NCBI RefSeq assembly: GCF_003351405.1
Contig: NZ_CP031240.1
Location: forward strand, 992,001-1,056,000
Length of the DNA stretch: 64,000 bases
From: Haemophilus haemolyticus
Lineage (GTDB): Bacteria; Pseudomonadota; Gammaproteobacteria; Enterobacterales; Pasteurellaceae
Reading direction: 5' to 3'
This document shows, piece after piece, positions 30,834 to 43,215 of the stretch. Positions within the stretch are counted from its first letter, which is position 1, and the number at the start of each line of letters is the position of its first letter. Under the pieces are notes generated by a model. That model was not told where the DNA came from, ran no database searches, and worked only from the letters and a program-made list of their open reading frames with translations. The position numbers and the translations under genes are program-made.

Positions 30834-32006
30834 ATGACGCAAACTGCAACTGAAAACCCATCAACTAAATCTGTATCAAATAAAACTAATCGTAAAAAAG
30901 GCTTAAGCATTTTTATTCTTGTTCTGCTTATTATTGGTATTGCCTGTGCTTTGTATTGGTTTTTCTTCTTGAAGGATTTTGAAGAAACAGAAGATGCTTA
31001 TGTGGAGGGAAATCAAGTGATGGTGTCATCACAAGTTGCGGGAAATGTAGCGAAGATTAATGCTGACAATATGGATAAAGTCCATGCAGGTGATATTCTA
31101 GTTGAATTGGATGATACGAATGCAAAACTTAGTTTCGAACAGGCAAAAAGCAATCTCGCCAATGCTGTGCGTCAGGTAGAACAACTTGGTTTTACTGTGC
31201 AACAATTGCAATCAGCTGTGCACGCCAATGAAATTTCTTTAGCTCAAGCACAAGGCAATTTGGCACGCCGAGTTCAACTTGAAAAAATGGGTGCAATTGA
31301 TAAAGAATCTTTCCAACATGCAAAAGAAGCCGTTGAGCTTTCCAAAGCAAATTTAAATTCCTCTAGAAACCAATTAGCTGCTAATCAGGCTTTATTGAGT
31401 AACGTTCCATTACGTCAACAACCGCAAATACAGAATGCAATGAGCTCACTCAAACAGGCTTGGTTGAATTTACAACGTACAAAAATTAGAAGCCCAATTG
31501 ATGGCTATGTGGCGCGTCGTAATGCTCAGGTTGGGCAAGCCGTTTCAGTGGGTGGTACATTAATGGCAGTGGTTTCTAATGAACAAATGTGGCTAGAAGC
31601 TAACTTCAAAGAAACCCAATTAACGAATATGCGCATTGGCCAGCCGGTGAAAATTCATTTTGATTTATACGGTAAAAATAAAGAATTTGATGGCGTGATA
31701 AATGGCATTGAAATGGGGACTGGTAATGCGTTTTCTCTTTTACCTTCACAAAATGCTACGGGTAACTGGATTAAGGTGGTGCAACGTGTGCCTGTGCGAA
31801 TTAAATTAGAACCACAACAATTTTCTGAAACGCCATTACGAATTGGTCTTTCTGCAACGGCAAAAGTAAGAATTTCCGATTCATCTGGTCCAATGTTGCG
31901 AGAAAAATCAGAACAGAAAACTTTATTTTCTACTGATACACTTAAATATGATGAAAGTGCGGTAGAAGATTTGATTGAATCTATCATTCAGCAAAACAGC
32001 CATTAA
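30834..32006 (+). CDS. emrA: multidrug efflux membrane-fusion protein EmrA
   Basis: 390 aa. It has an N-terminal membrane helix (ILVLLIIGIACALYWFFFL, about residues 27-46), a biotinyl-lipoyl half-motif (DAYVEGNQVMVSSQVAGNV), a coiled-coil hairpin (about 90-200) and a beta-barrel (MWLEANFKETQLTNMRIGQPV). It links EmrB to an outer-membrane channel in a tripartite pump. A 182-bp gap with no gene separates it from folA; emrB starts 9 bp after it. Confidence 0.94.
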   Translation: MTQTATENPSTKSVSNKTNRKKGLSIFILVLLIIGIACALYWFFFLKDFEETEDAYVEGNQVMVSSQVAGNVAKINADNMDKVHAGDILVELDDTNAKLSFEQAKSNLANAVRQVEQLGFTVQQLQSAVHANEISLAQAQGNLARRVQLEKMGAIDKESFQHAKEAVELSKANLNSSRNQLAANQALLSNVPLRQQPQIQNAMSSLKQAWLNLQRTKIRSPIDGYVARRNAQVGQAVSVGGTLMAVVSNEQMWLEANFKETQLTNMRIGQPVKIHFDLYGKNKEFDGVINGIEMGTGNAFSLLPSQNATGNWIKVVQRVPVRIKLEPQQFSETPLRIGLSATAKVRISDSSGPMLREKSEQKTLFSTDTLKYDESAVEDLIESIIQQNSH

Positions 32007-32015
32007 GGCGGTGTT

Positions 32016-33548
32016 ATGGACAATTCCGCCAAAAAATTTCCACCTATTCAAGGTGGCGCGCTGATTTTATTAACACTAGCTTTATCTCTCGCCACCTTTA
32101 TGCAAGTATTAGATTCTACCATTGCAAATGTGGCGATTCCTACTATAGCGGGCGATCTTGGTGCATCTTTTAGCCAAGGAACGTGGGTAATTACTTCTTT
32201 TGGTGTGGCAAATGCGATTTCTATTCCAATAACAGGTTGGTTAGCAAAACGTTTTGGCGAAGTGCGGTTATTTTTAGTTTCAACTTTTTTATTTGTTGTC
32301 TCTTCTTGGCTTTGTGGGATTGCAGATAGTCTTGAAGCATTAATTATTTTTCGCGTCATTCAAGGTGCTGTCGCAGGCCCAGTGATTCCTCTTTCGCAAA
32401 GTTTATTATTAAATAATTACCCGCCAGAAAAACGTGGAATGGCATTGGCATTTTGGTCAATGACTATTGTGGTTGCGCCTATTTTTGGTCCAATTTTAGG
32501 CGGATGGATTAGTGATAATATCCACTGGGGATGGATCTTCTTTATCAATGTTCCGATTGGTTTATTAGTTGTGCTAATCAGCTGGAAGATTTTGGGGAAC
32601 CGAGAAAGTGAAATTATTCATCAACCTATTGATAAAGTCGGTTTAGTTTTACTTGTCTTAGGCGTGGGATGTTTGCAATTAATGCTTGATCAGGGACGTG
32701 AGCAAGATTGGTTTAATTCTAATGAAATCATTATATTAGCTGTTGTTGCTGTTGTTTGTCTGATTGCTTTGGTTATTTGGGAATTGACAGATGATAATCC
32801 TGTAGTAGATATTTCGCTTTTCTATTCTCGTAATTTTAGCGTAGGGTGTTTATGTACCAGTTTAGCCTTTTTGATTTATTTAGGTTCTGTGGTATTAATT
32901 CCGCTCTTGCTACAACAAGTCTTCCATTACACCGCGACGTGGGCTGGGCTTGCGGCTTCCCCAGTTGGATTATTCCCAATTTTGCTTTCACCGATTATTG
33001 GGCGTTTCGGTTATAAGATCGATATGCGAGTTTTAGTGACGATAAGTTTTATTGTATATGCAATAACATTTTATTGGCGAGCGGTGACTTTCGAGCCATC
33101 AATGACTTTTGCTGATGTGGCTTTACCACAATTAGTGCAAGGTTTAGCGGTAGCCTGTTTCTTTATGCCACTTACCACGATAACCTTGTCTGGTTTACCT
33201 GCGCATAAAATGGCTTCTGCGTCTAGCTTATTTAACTTCTTGAGAACTTTAGCGGGTTCTGTAGGGACATCTTTAACTACATTTATGTGGTATAACCGTG
33301 AAGCTGTTCACCATACTCAATTAACAGAATACATTAATCCTTATAACCCAATTTCCCAAAGTTTTTACCATCAAATGAATCAATTTGGTTTAAGTGATAC
33401 CCAAACTTCAGCTTACCTCGCTCAACAAATAACATCGCAAGGATTTATTATTGGTGCAAATGAAATATTTTGGTTATCAGCTATGGGATTCTTAGGATTG
33501 TTTATTGTGATTTGGTTTGCAAAACCACCTTTTGGGGGCAGACATTAG
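32016..33548 (+). CDS. emrB: multidrug efflux MFS transporter EmrB (14 TM)
   Basis: 510 aa DHA2-type drug:H+ antiporter. Motif C-like and motif A-like segments are visible: TFMQVLDSTIANVAIPTIAG (TM1, motif D1) and GWLAKRFGEVRLF (motif A). About 14 membrane helices. It pairs with EmrA. It is the last core gene before the restriction island, whose left inverted repeat starts 49 bp after the stop. Confidence 0.95.
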   Translation: MDNSAKKFPPIQGGALILLTLALSLATFMQVLDSTIANVAIPTIAGDLGASFSQGTWVITSFGVANAISIPITGWLAKRFGEVRLFLVSTFLFVVSSWLCGIADSLEALIIFRVIQGAVAGPVIPLSQSLLLNNYPPEKRGMALAFWSMTIVVAPIFGPILGGWISDNIHWGWIFFINVPIGLLVVLISWKILGNRESEIIHQPIDKVGLVLLVLGVGCLQLMLDQGREQDWFNSNEIIILAVVAVVCLIALVIWELTDDNPVVDISLFYSRNFSVGCLCTSLAFLIYLGSVVLIPLLLQQVFHYTATWAGLAASPVGLFPILLSPIIGRFGYKIDMRVLVTISFIVYAITFYWRAVTFEPSMTFADVALPQLVQGLAVACFFMPLTTITLSGLPAHKMASASSLFNFLRTLAGSVGTSLTTFMWYNREAVHHTQLTEYINPYNPISQSFYHQMNQFGLSDTQTSAYLAQQITSQGFIIGANEIFWLSAMGFLGLFIVIWFAKPPFGGRH

Positions 33549-33597
33549 TAGCGTATTTCAGATATAAAAGAGCGGTCAAAAATATGATGATTTTTCG

Positions 33598-33620
33598 GTA
33601 TTATGTAGTAGTTGCACAAA
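33598..33620 (+). repeat. left terminal inverted repeat of the restriction island
   Basis: It reads GTATTATGTAG, one variable base, then AGTTGCACAAA. The same 23 bases occur inverted at 38965-38987 with only the middle base changed. TGATTTTT occurs just outside both ends (33588-33595 and 38990-38997) as a possible target duplication. Confidence 0.75.
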
Positions 33621-33655
33621 ACCTGAGATTCAATCTTAACTGAAGTAAAATTTCC

Positions 33656-33691
33656 AATGCCCTTATCTTTAAAAACAGGATTAAGGGCATT
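33656..33691 (+). terminator. terminator-like hairpin downstream of emrB
   Basis: AATGCCCTTA pairs with TAAGGGCATT across a 16-base loop, followed by TCTTAT. It could end emrAB transcription. It lies inside the island's left repeat, so it may belong to the element. Confidence 0.5.
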
Positions 33692-34047
33692 TCTTATATC
33701 TTATTTTAGCTGATTTCTCGAGGTATTACACAAAATTTCCTTACCGCAGACGTAACTAATCCGCTCAATCTTGTAAAAGGTAAGTAACCTTTCCTGATAC
33801 GAATCAGAATGTTATTTTGCGATTAAAAGTTAAGCTGAACTAAGTGGCTTATCCCTTTAGGGCTGATGGCGACATTTTTGCGATTTTATGTCATAATTCA
33901 AATAATTTTTTATTTTTAAAGTGGATTTTAAAATGTCCTTGACATTAACCATTATTAACAACGATATTGCGTTGCGTATTCAGCGTAAATCTTCACTGCT
34001 CTTAGTGCAAGCGCCCTTTTCAATAAAATGCATAGGAGTGAAATTCT

Positions 34048-35169
34048 ATGCAATCTAATCAAATTTCCCTGTTTGATGCTCAAACCAAACCTAAAATTCT
34101 TTCTCTTTTTTCAGGCTGTGGCGGTCTAGATCTTGGCTTTCATCAAGCTGGATTTGAAACCGTTTGGGCGAACGACTTTTCCCATTGGGCTTGTGAAAGT
34201 TTCCGTAAAAATATTGGCGATGTGATTGTGGAGGGCGATATTGAGCAAATCGATCCGAACGATCCTACCATTCCCGATTGTGACATTATTCTTGGTGGTT
34301 TTCCGTGTCAAGATTTCTCAATGATTTGGAAACAACCTGGCTTAGACGGCGAGCGTGGCAATCTTTACAAGAGCTTTTTACGCTTTGTAAACGCTAAAAA
34401 GCCCAAAGTTTTTGTGGCAGAAAACGTGAAAGGTTTGCTCACGGCAAACAAGAAAAAAGCTATTCAGCAGATAATTACCGATTTTGAAAGCTGCGGTTAC
34501 TACGTTCAGGCGAAATTGTATAACTTTGCTGAATTTGGCGTGCCACAATTTCGTGAACGAGTGCTGATTGTCGGTGTGCGTTTAGATACTGGCTTTGATT
34601 TTCACCACCCACAGCCCACCCATAATGCAAGCGGTGAAAATGGGCTGAAACCTTACGTTACCGCAGGTCAAGCTGTTTCTAATATTCCAAGTGATGCGAT
34701 GAATAATGAACTGATGAAAATCAGCGACAAAACTCGTCAAATGCTGTCGCTTATTCGAGAAGGTGGCAATTTTACCGATATTCCCAAAGATCACCCATTA
34801 TATGTGAAAGGAATGATTAGCCATGTTTATCGCCGAATGCACCGAGATGAACCCTCTAAAACTATTATTGCGGCTGGCGGTGGTGGTACTTGGGGTTATC
34901 ACTTCCCTGAACCTCGAGCTTTTACCAACCGTGAACGAGCAAGATTACAAAGTTTTCCTGACGATTTTGAATTTATCGGTTCAACCACTGAAGTACGTCG
35001 TCAAATTGGTAATGCTGTACCACCGCAAGGTGTGGTAGAGCTTGCAAAGGCGATTTTACCGATTTTTTCGGGCAATTATAAAAAAGTGGATTTATACAAA
35101 AAATTGGAAGCCGAAAAAGCCGAAGTTTTCCAAGATCGTTTAAATAAAATTCGTGGAGGAAAACGATGA
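34048..35169 (+). CDS. DNA (cytosine-5-) methyltransferase of a restriction-modification system
   Basis: 373 aa. C5 motifs in order: I ([19 protein letters not shown], from residue 18), IV with catalytic Cys ([10 protein letters not shown], near 89-98), VI (VAENVKGL), VIII ([12 protein letters not shown]) and X ([13 protein letters not shown], near 321-333). The target-recognition segment between VIII and IX is about 90 residues; I cannot read its specificity. It protects host DNA from the nuclease encoded next, which starts 4 bp before its stop. No uptake sequence lies in the gene, as expected for imported DNA. Confidence 0.93.
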   Translation: MQSNQISLFDAQTKPKILSLFSGCGGLDLGFHQAGFETVWANDFSHWACESFRKNIGDVIVEGDIEQIDPNDPTIPDCDIILGGFPCQDFSMIWKQPGLDGERGNLYKSFLRFVNAKKPKVFVAENVKGLLTANKKKAIQQIITDFESCGYYVQAKLYNFAEFGVPQFRERVLIVGVRLDTGFDFHHPQPTHNASGENGLKPYVTAGQAVSNIPSDAMNNELMKISDKTRQMLSLIREGGNFTDIPKDHPLYVKGMISHVYRRMHRDEPSKTIIAAGGGGTWGYHFPEPRAFTNRERARLQSFPDDFEFIGSTTEVRRQIGNAVPPQGVVELAKAILPIFSGNYKKVDLYKKLEAEKAEVFQDRLNKIRGGKR

Positions 35170-36203
35170 ACACCGTTTTTTCTAATATCGCTCAAGCTGA
35201 AATTACAGATCGTTCGCTCAATAAAGTTTGGATGGACTTATTTAAGTCTGCTGATGAAGTCACTATGGCGACTGGTTATGTTTCTAATGATGCGATTAAA
35301 GAATTGCATAAAATCATTGAGCATAATCCTAAATTAAGAAAACTGGATCTTTTAGTTGGAATGCACTATTTGGAAGGTTTTACTCGTCCACAATATGACA
35401 GCCTTTGTGAGCTTAATCAATTCTTGCAAGAAGAAAAACGTGGCTCTGTTTTCATTTCTCCCTTTGTTAAATTCCACGGAAAAATGTATTCCTTTAAAAA
35501 CGGAAAACAAATTGACAGCTTAATTGGTTCAGCAAATTTAACTTGTTTTTGGGATAGTACAGAACGTACTTATGAAACAATGCTTCATTTAAATGGAAAT
35601 GAGGCATTAAGTCTGCAAACGGATATTCAAAGCACAATTACTAAGCTAGGAAAACCTATTAGCGAAGTTGAAACGCCAAATAACTTTAAAGAACATAATA
35701 GCCATTTAGAAAATTGCTTGGGTGTAAGCAAAGTTAACGCAGCTGATGTAGCACTATTATTTATGCAAACATCAATTTATAAATTTGATATTCAGGCTAA
35801 AACCGAAAAAAGCAGTAATCTAAATGTTTTCTTTGGAAAAGGGCGAGAAGATCAGCGAGGCTTTATCAAGCCAAGACCTTGGTATGAAGTAGAGATTATC
35901 GTTTCAAAATATATTACAAAGCAACATGGCTATCCGTACCATAAATCATTTACTGTAATTACTGATGACGGTTGGAAATTTAAATGTAAAACATCAGGAG
36001 ATTACTCTAAAAACTTTCGTTCTGAAAATGATCTCAAAACATTAGGGAAATGGATCAAAGGCAGATTAGAAAGTACCAACTGTTTGAAAACAGGTGAAAT
36101 GATTACCGAAGAAACTCTACGTAAATACGGTAATGATAAATTTGAATTTCGTTCAACGGATAATCCTGATGTTTGGTTGCTTTCGTTTAAGGGGAAAAAC
36201 TAA
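35166..36203 (+). CDS. PLD-family (NgoFVII/BfiI-like) type II restriction endonuclease
   Basis: 345 aa. A single phospholipase-D-type active site is visible: H104 and K106 in FHGKMYS, then GSANLT (S122, N124). PLD nucleases such as BfiI carry one such motif per subunit and use it as a dimer, without metal. The C-terminal half (from about 195) fits the B3-like DNA-binding domain of NgoFVII-type enzymes ([10 protein letters not shown]...[14 protein letters not shown]). ATGA-type overlap with the methyltransferase and 0-bp spacing to the Z1 ATPase make one operon. Family assignment is by motif. Confidence 0.85.
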   Translation: MNTVFSNIAQAEITDRSLNKVWMDLFKSADEVTMATGYVSNDAIKELHKIIEHNPKLRKLDLLVGMHYLEGFTRPQYDSLCELNQFLQEEKRGSVFISPFVKFHGKMYSFKNGKQIDSLIGSANLTCFWDSTERTYETMLHLNGNEALSLQTDIQSTITKLGKPISEVETPNNFKEHNSHLENCLGVSKVNAADVALLFMQTSIYKFDIQAKTEKSSNLNVFFGKGREDQRGFIKPRPWYEVEIIVSKYITKQHGYPYHKSFTVITDDGWKFKCKTSGDYSKNFRSENDLKTLGKWIKGRLESTNCLKTGEMITEETLRKYGNDKFEFRSTDNPDVWLLSFKGKN

Positions 36204-38096
36204 ATGCTGAAAACTTATTTAAATAAACTTACACCACCTGAGTTAGCGGATTCTGTAAAAAATACCGTTTCAGGATTTATGGATAAATTGGCCCAAATTG
36301 AGCTGAAAAAAGTTCAAAATGTTTTGTTACTAGGTAATGTGCAAAGTGGTAAAACCGCCCAAGTTTTAGGTGTATTAAGTGCATTAGCAGATGATGGCGA
36401 TCATAAAGTTTTTCTCTATCTCACTACGGATAGTGTTGATTTACAACAGCAAACGGTAAAACGAGCCAAAACCAGTTTGGATAGATTTATTGTTTTATCA
36501 GAAGATGATGACAAAAGTTTTACTCAAGTAATGAAAGCTGATAATCCAATTTTGGTGGTTATTAAAAAAAATGCTAGTGTGTTAAAACGTTGGCGGAATT
36601 TATTTAAAAGCCAAGAAAATTTGAAAGGCTATCCGCTGGTTATTGTGGACGACGAAGCCGATGCGGCAAGTTTAAATACTAATGCAAATAAACAGGATAA
36701 AGATGCTAGTACAATCAATAAACTATTGAATGAAATCAAAAATAGCTGTTGCCAAAGTTTATTTATTCAATTAACCGCTACTCCACAGTCTTTATTATTA
36801 CAACACCAAGAATCTGAGTGGCAACCCGAATTTATCCATTTTTTTGAAGCAGGTGAAAAATATATTGGTGGCAATTTTGTTTTTTCTGATCCACCGAACA
36901 AACTTATTTTCCGTCCGATTGACAGTGAGCTAGATGAAATTAAAGATGATAGCGGAGAAATTCCCGAAGGTGTAACACGAGCTTTGCAAAGTTTTTTATT
37001 AACTTGTGCAGAATTTGATTTATGTAGAAAAACAAATTGCAATTTTGCCTTGCACCCAAGTTATAAAATTCAAGATCACACCGCCTTTGCTGATAAAATT
37101 CAGGCTTGTTTAAATGATCTCGTACAAGCAGTGAATAATGATGAAAATTTTGCAAATAGTTTTAAAGAAAGCTACCAAGATTTGCAGCAAACCAAACCAG
37201 ATATTCATCACTTTGAAGAAATCTACGAAAACCTGACTGCACTTTTGCAAGATAAAAGAATCAGTGTTGTTGTACTAAACTCTAAGACTGAAGCTGATTT
37301 TGATTTAGAAAAAGGATTTAATATCGTAATTGGCGGTAATGTGATTGGACGTGGCTTAACTATTCCAAAATTACAGACAGTTTATTACAGTCGTACAGCG
37401 AAAAAGCCGAATGCTGATACCTTTTGGCAACATTCTCGCATTTTTGGTTATGATCGTGATATATCTCTATTAAGGCTTTATATGCCTATGGATGTATATA
37501 AATTTTTTGTATCGCTTAATCAAGCAAATAATTTAATTATTGAACAAGCTAAACAATTAAACGGAAATGTACAAATTATTTATCCGAAAAATATCAACCC
37601 AACTCGTAAAAATGTGTTGAAATCAGATGCAGTCAATCAACTAGTTGGTGGTGTAAATTATTTTCCATTTAAGCCAAATGAAAAAAATTTATCCCAGATC
37701 AATGGATTACTACCTACTATTGAGCAAAATCCAATTAAGGAGGATTTATATCAAATTGACAATGAAACCTTATTTTTAATTTTAGAAAATCTAGGTAATT
37801 ATCAATCTGATGATTGGGATAAAGAAAAATTTGTCACCAGTATTCAAGCCTTACAAACTCAACGACCAAGTTTTAAAAATTATGTTTTAATCAAAAAGGG
37901 AAGAAAAATTGGTAGAGCCACCGGCACAATGCTTTCCGAAGATGACCGTAAATTGGGTGATAAATACCCAAATGATTTGTTTTTAACACTTTATCTTGTT
38001 GTTGGTGATGAAAATAAAGGTTGGAAAGGCGAAGATTTTTGGCTGCCTAATATTAAATTACCGCATAAAGGTTTAGTTTATTGGGGATTGAAATAA
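36204..38096 (+). CDS. Z1-domain superfamily-2 ATPase of the restriction operon
   Basis: 630 aa. Helicase-like motifs: Walker A GNVQSGKT (44-51), Walker B/II DDEAD (149-153), III TATP (191-194), V GGNVIGRGLTIPKLQ and VI FWQHSRIFGY. The GRGLTIP and QHSRIFGY blocks are hallmarks of the Z1 domain, found in operons with C5 methyltransferases and diverse nucleases. Its role is not established; translocation or licensing of the nuclease is inference. It starts directly after the endonuclease stop and ends at a strong terminator. Confidence 0.85.
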   Translation: MLKTYLNKLTPPELADSVKNTVSGFMDKLAQIELKKVQNVLLLGNVQSGKTAQVLGVLSALADDGDHKVFLYLTTDSVDLQQQTVKRAKTSLDRFIVLSEDDDKSFTQVMKADNPILVVIKKNASVLKRWRNLFKSQENLKGYPLVIVDDEADAASLNTNANKQDKDASTINKLLNEIKNSCCQSLFIQLTATPQSLLLQHQESEWQPEFIHFFEAGEKYIGGNFVFSDPPNKLIFRPIDSELDEIKDDSGEIPEGVTRALQSFLLTCAEFDLCRKTNCNFALHPSYKIQDHTAFADKIQACLNDLVQAVNNDENFANSFKESYQDLQQTKPDIHHFEEIYENLTALLQDKRISVVVLNSKTEADFDLEKGFNIVIGGNVIGRGLTIPKLQTVYYSRTAKKPNADTFWQHSRIFGYDRDISLLRLYMPMDVYKFFVSLNQANNLIIEQAKQLNGNVQIIYPKNINPTRKNVLKSDAVNQLVGGVNYFPFKPNEKNLSQINGLLPTIEQNPIKEDLYQIDNETLFLILENLGNYQSDDWDKEKFVTSIQALQTQRPSFKNYVLIKKGRKIGRATGTMLSEDDRKLGDKYPNDLFLTLYLVVGDENKGWKGEDFWLPNIKLPHKGLVYWGLK

Positions 38097-38102
38097 CACT
38101 AC

Positions 38103-38134
38103 GCCATCTGAGTTCAAATTCAGATGGCATTTTA
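38103..38134. terminator. terminator after the Z1 gene
   Basis: GCCATCTGA pairs with TCAGATGGC, followed by ATTTTAC. It lies between the rightward Z1 gene and the leftward repressor relic. Confidence 0.85.
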
Positions 38135-38139
38135 CTATA

Positions 38140-38479
38140 TTAAGCATTATCTATTTTTGAGATTTCCTTAAAAGAAATCGCAAATGCTTCTTTGAGGTTT
38201 TCAGGCATAGCACGATAGTGTGCAATAAGTTTTTCTTCTTACTTAGACATATAGCTTTCTTGGGTGATGGTTTGAAACATCGCACCATTACCTGTTAGCA
38301 ACCAAGTAATTCTGATCTCTAATGCCTCATGGATTTTTACCAATCCTTCAACGTTTGGGTCACGCCCTTCATTCAAGTAATTCATCGCAGAACGATAAGA
38401 AATGATTGTGAGTTCTGAAAATTCTTTTATCGATATTCCTTTTACTTCTAAAATCTGCTTTAGTCGGTTTGCTATGCAT
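38140..38479 (-). pseudogene. decayed phage CI-type (HTH) repressor gene
   Basis: A good ribosome binding site (CAGGGGAGA) precedes an ATG at 38479, but that frame drifts. The neighbouring frame reads IANRLKQILEVKGISIKEFS, then ELTIISYRSAMNYLNEGRDP and WLLTGNGAMF, which looks like a phage CI-repressor HTH. So a +1/-1 shift lies near the start. A TAA at 38241-38239 then interrupts ...SYMSK, and the same frame continues with EEKLIAHYRAMPENLKEAFA to a second TAA at 38140-38142. Two lesions indicate decay, not phase variation. Confidence 0.65.
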
Positions 38480-38572
38480 TCTCCCCTGCGTTGGGAAAAT
38501 CAAGAAAAAGTTGTCTGTCCGAAGTGTAATATACAAACGCTTACAAAATTGCAACAGCTGCAAGCATTGCAA

Positions 38573-38901
38573 CTACACCTTTAGTGTGCTATGCATTCGA
38601 GGCAAATCGTTATCAATAGCTGGTTATCTAATTTCAATGCTTGAAGGTTGATTTCATTCGTATGAAAGTATTTTTCAGGTTGCTTTTTAAGGATATGCGC
38701 CACTAATTGGCGTGGTGATGATTGAAAACGGACATTACGAGATTTCTTACTTAATGAAAAATCTGAATCTCTTGCGTGATTTAGCGCAGTTTGATAGTCT
38801 AAAACTATCTGATTTAATCCCTTTACTTTTTCTTCAAATTCAGCTCGTTCTTGTTCTGCAAGAGAAAGTTATTCAATCAATAATTTTTCTAATGCATTCA
38901 T
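38573..38901 (-). pseudogene. decayed small helical protein gene, phage/island type
   Basis: AAAGG precedes an ATG at 38901 reading MNALEKLLIE then a stop (38871-38869). The same frame continues with LSLAEQERAEFEEKVKGLNQ and KSRNVRFQSSPRQLVAHILK to about 38600. There a single-base loss shifts it, and the neighbouring frame ends NDLPRMHSTLKV-stop. The original product would be about 109 aa, coiled-coil at the N-terminus, of unknown function. It sits divergently behind the repressor relic's far side at the right end of the island. Confidence 0.55.
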
Positions 38902-38964
38902 TTTTTTCTTACCTTTAAATTACAACGAAGTAAGAAAAATGTAGCAGAAACATTTAGTTAAATC

Positions 38965-38987
38965 TTTGTGCAACTGCTACATAATAC
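38965..38987 (-). repeat. right terminal inverted repeat of the restriction island
   Basis: Read on the minus strand it is GTATTATGTAG, C, AGTTGCACAAA, matching the left repeat in 22 of 23 positions. Its inner part also pairs with ATGTAGCAG at 38939-38947, making a local hairpin. Confidence 0.75.
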
Positions 38988-39028
38988 TGTGATTTTTGGC
39001 CTCTCTTGTTTATATGATTTTAATTCAA

Positions 39029-41158
<2,130 letters not shown>

Positions 41159-42145
41159 TTACACGCGAGCAAGATATGTTTGCTCTGCATTTTCATCAAA
41201 GATTTCTTGTTCTTCAGTAAGCACGATGCCTTGTAAATCTTCGGCTAATGTATGTGCAGCGCGGATCATCATTCGTAAATTAGCGAGATTATTACCTGGC
41301 GATGGCAGTTGCATGAAGAATACAATTCCCATTGTGCTGAAATCTACTAAGTTATAGGAATCGAATATTCCTGGTTGCTCTAAATTTGCCACGCTGAAGA
41401 GAACGGGGCTTGCCACACTTAAATCTAAGTGGCGGTGATACATTTCATCCTCACCCAAGATAAACCCTAAGTTTTCAAGTGCTTGTACTAATTTCGCACC
41501 ATTGAATTGGTCGCTAGATTTTGGAATAAGATAAAGTTGAATATAGCCAGTTTTTTGTTTCGGTTTAGTTGTGGTTTCTGCTTTTGGTTCATTAAAAGAT
41601 ACGTTGTAGTCCACTTGACGTTCTTCGTGAGCTAATTCCGCAAGTTGCGCTCTTAATTCTGGTGATGATGAATTAATTCCATCGAAACTAGCATTTTGGC
41701 TTTGTTCTTCAATTTGTTCCAATGTCATATTCGCAACGCTATTTGATGTCGGCATATCATATTGTGGTTGAGTCGGCTTTAACGGCTCAGAACGATGATT
41801 TCCCATATCATAAACAGGTTGAACATTTGGAATCGAAATCTTAATGTCATCGACGCTTTTTTCACTTTGTCTATAATCAACAGGTTCTTGAGTCACAGCT
41901 GCATTAGGCATGACTTGATGACGAATTGGGGCATTTGCTTGCGCTGCAGTGACGTGAGACAAATTAGCATTTGTTGGTTGCGTTTCTTCTTGAGTATGGG
42001 ATCTTTGCACATGAGAAGTGCGGTCAAATTTATTAGCTTTATCAAAATATTTTGATTTCTCACGACGATTTGACCATAATCCGTGCACGATTAAGGCAAT
42101 AAGTGCCAAAATGCCCACAATAATCAAAATTGTATTTAAATCCAT
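41159..42145 (-). CDS. zipA: cell division protein ZipA
   Basis: 328 aa. It has an N-terminal membrane helix ([19 protein letters not shown], residues 6-24), a charged then P/Q-rich linker (about 30-185) and a C-terminal FtsZ-binding domain ([20 protein letters not shown]...[19 protein letters not shown]). ZipA tethers FtsZ to the membrane. Its layout is mirrored by FtsN in this window. cysZ is divergent, 152 bp away. Confidence 0.95.
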   Translation of the reverse strand: MDLNTILIIVGILALIALIVHGLWSNRREKSKYFDKANKFDRTSHVQRSHTQEETQPTNANLSHVTAAQANAPIRHQVMPNAAVTQEPVDYRQSEKSVDDIKISIPNVQPVYDMGNHRSEPLKPTQPQYDMPTSNSVANMTLEQIEEQSQNASFDGINSSSPELRAQLAELAHEERQVDYNVSFNEPKAETTTKPKQKTGYIQLYLIPKSSDQFNGAKLVQALENLGFILGEDEMYHRHLDLSVASPVLFSVANLEQPGIFDSYNLVDFSTMGIVFFMQLPSPGNNLANLRMMIRAAHTLAEDLQGIVLTEEQEIFDENAEQTYLARV

Positions 42146-42297
42146 CTTTATTCCTTACGCGTGCTAGTCCAGCGAGAATGCTATTAATGGCGCTAATCCT
42201 ACCATATTTCAGTAGGTGAAAAAATACTTCAATGCGTGGAATTTTAAGGGAAAAGAGCGGTCTGTTTTAGGCGTATTTTTATTGAAAGGAAAGAAAA

Positions 42298-43116
42298 ATG
42301 TTGAATCCCAATGAATTAAAATCTGGCTTCCATTATTTTGTAATGGGCTGGCATTACATCACACAAAAAGGTTTGCGTCGGTTTGTTATTATTCCAATTT
42401 TGCTCAATACCGTTTTGCTTTGTGGTTTATTTTGGCTTTTTATTAGCCAAATCACGAGTGCGATTGATTGGGTAATGAATTTTATTCCAGACTGGCTTAG
42501 TTTTCTCAGTGTAATTTTACTGACACTTTCGATCTTAACAATTTTATTGCTCTTTTATTTTACCTTCACCACACTTTCTGGCTTTATTGCCGCACCTTTT
42601 AATGGCTTGCTAGCGGAAAAAGTAGAAAAAATACTGACAGGTGAAAATATCAATGATGATAGTCTTGTGGATGTAATGAGAGATGTGCCTCGTATGCTTA
42701 CTCGAGAATGGCAAAAATTACGTTATAGCCTCCCCAAAATTATCGCCTTGTTTTTACTGAGTTTTATTCCTTTGGTTGGGCAAACCATCGTGCCTGTACT
42801 TACTTTCTTGTTCACTTGTTGGATGATGGCAATTCAATACTGTGATTATCCTTTTGATAATCATAAAGTCTCTTTTGATATCATGAAAAATGCGCTTGGC
42901 AATCAACGAACTCAAAGTTTAACTTTTGGTGGATTAGTAACTTGTTGCACGTTTGTGCCTGTGATTAATTTATTAATTATGCCTGTTGCAGTATGTGGTG
43001 CGACGGTGATGTGGGTGGAAAATTATCGTAATTACTTACGTTTTAATATGAATAGCTACCCATCATCTCAAACGGGGCTTGATGTTCGTTCAGAAAATAC
43101 AGGGGTTGTTAAATAG
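42298..43116 (+). CDS. cysZ: sulfate transporter CysZ
   Basis: 272 aa with about four to six hydrophobic segments. Family landmarks are [20 protein letters not shown] at the N-terminus and [15 protein letters not shown] mid-protein. CysZ imports sulfate for cysteine synthesis. cysK follows 99 bp later on the same strand, the usual pairing. Confidence 0.93.
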   Translation: MLNPNELKSGFHYFVMGWHYITQKGLRRFVIIPILLNTVLLCGLFWLFISQITSAIDWVMNFIPDWLSFLSVILLTLSILTILLLFYFTFTTLSGFIAAPFNGLLAEKVEKILTGENINDDSLVDVMRDVPRMLTREWQKLRYSLPKIIALFLLSFIPLVGQTIVPVLTFLFTCWMMAIQYCDYPFDNHKVSFDIMKNALGNQRTQSLTFGGLVTCCTFVPVINLLIMPVAVCGATVMWVENYRNYLRFNMNSYPSSQTGLDVRSENTGVVK

Positions 43117-43215
43117 CTTGCGGTTATAAAATAGATCAAATAACTATTTTTTTAATCAAAAGTGCGGTGCTATAAATAAACCAACACTAACGAAGTCCAA
43201 CAAAAGGGAAATATT

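Larger units (their letters stand above)
33549..34047. other. left end of the restriction island, no supported gene
   Basis: 499 bp. It holds the left inverted repeat (33598-33620) and a terminator-like stem (33656-33691). The rest is AT-rich DNA that should carry the promoter of the methyltransferase. A 41-codon ORF (33933-34058) overlaps the methyltransferase start but has no ribosome binding site or recognisable features. Confidence 0.6.

Noticed and set aside
33933..34058. 41-codon ORF overlapping the methyltransferase start, possible controller or leader peptide
   Set aside because: It has no ribosome binding site, no HTH pattern and no recognisable composition; chance ORF more likely.
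38369..38572. 67-codon leftward ORF in the repressor relic
   Set aside because: It is the wrong frame of the frameshifted CI-like gene; only its first codons coincide with the true start region.
38402..38918. Several short rightward ORFs
   Set aside because: They run antisense to the two pseudogenes and lack ribosome binding sites.
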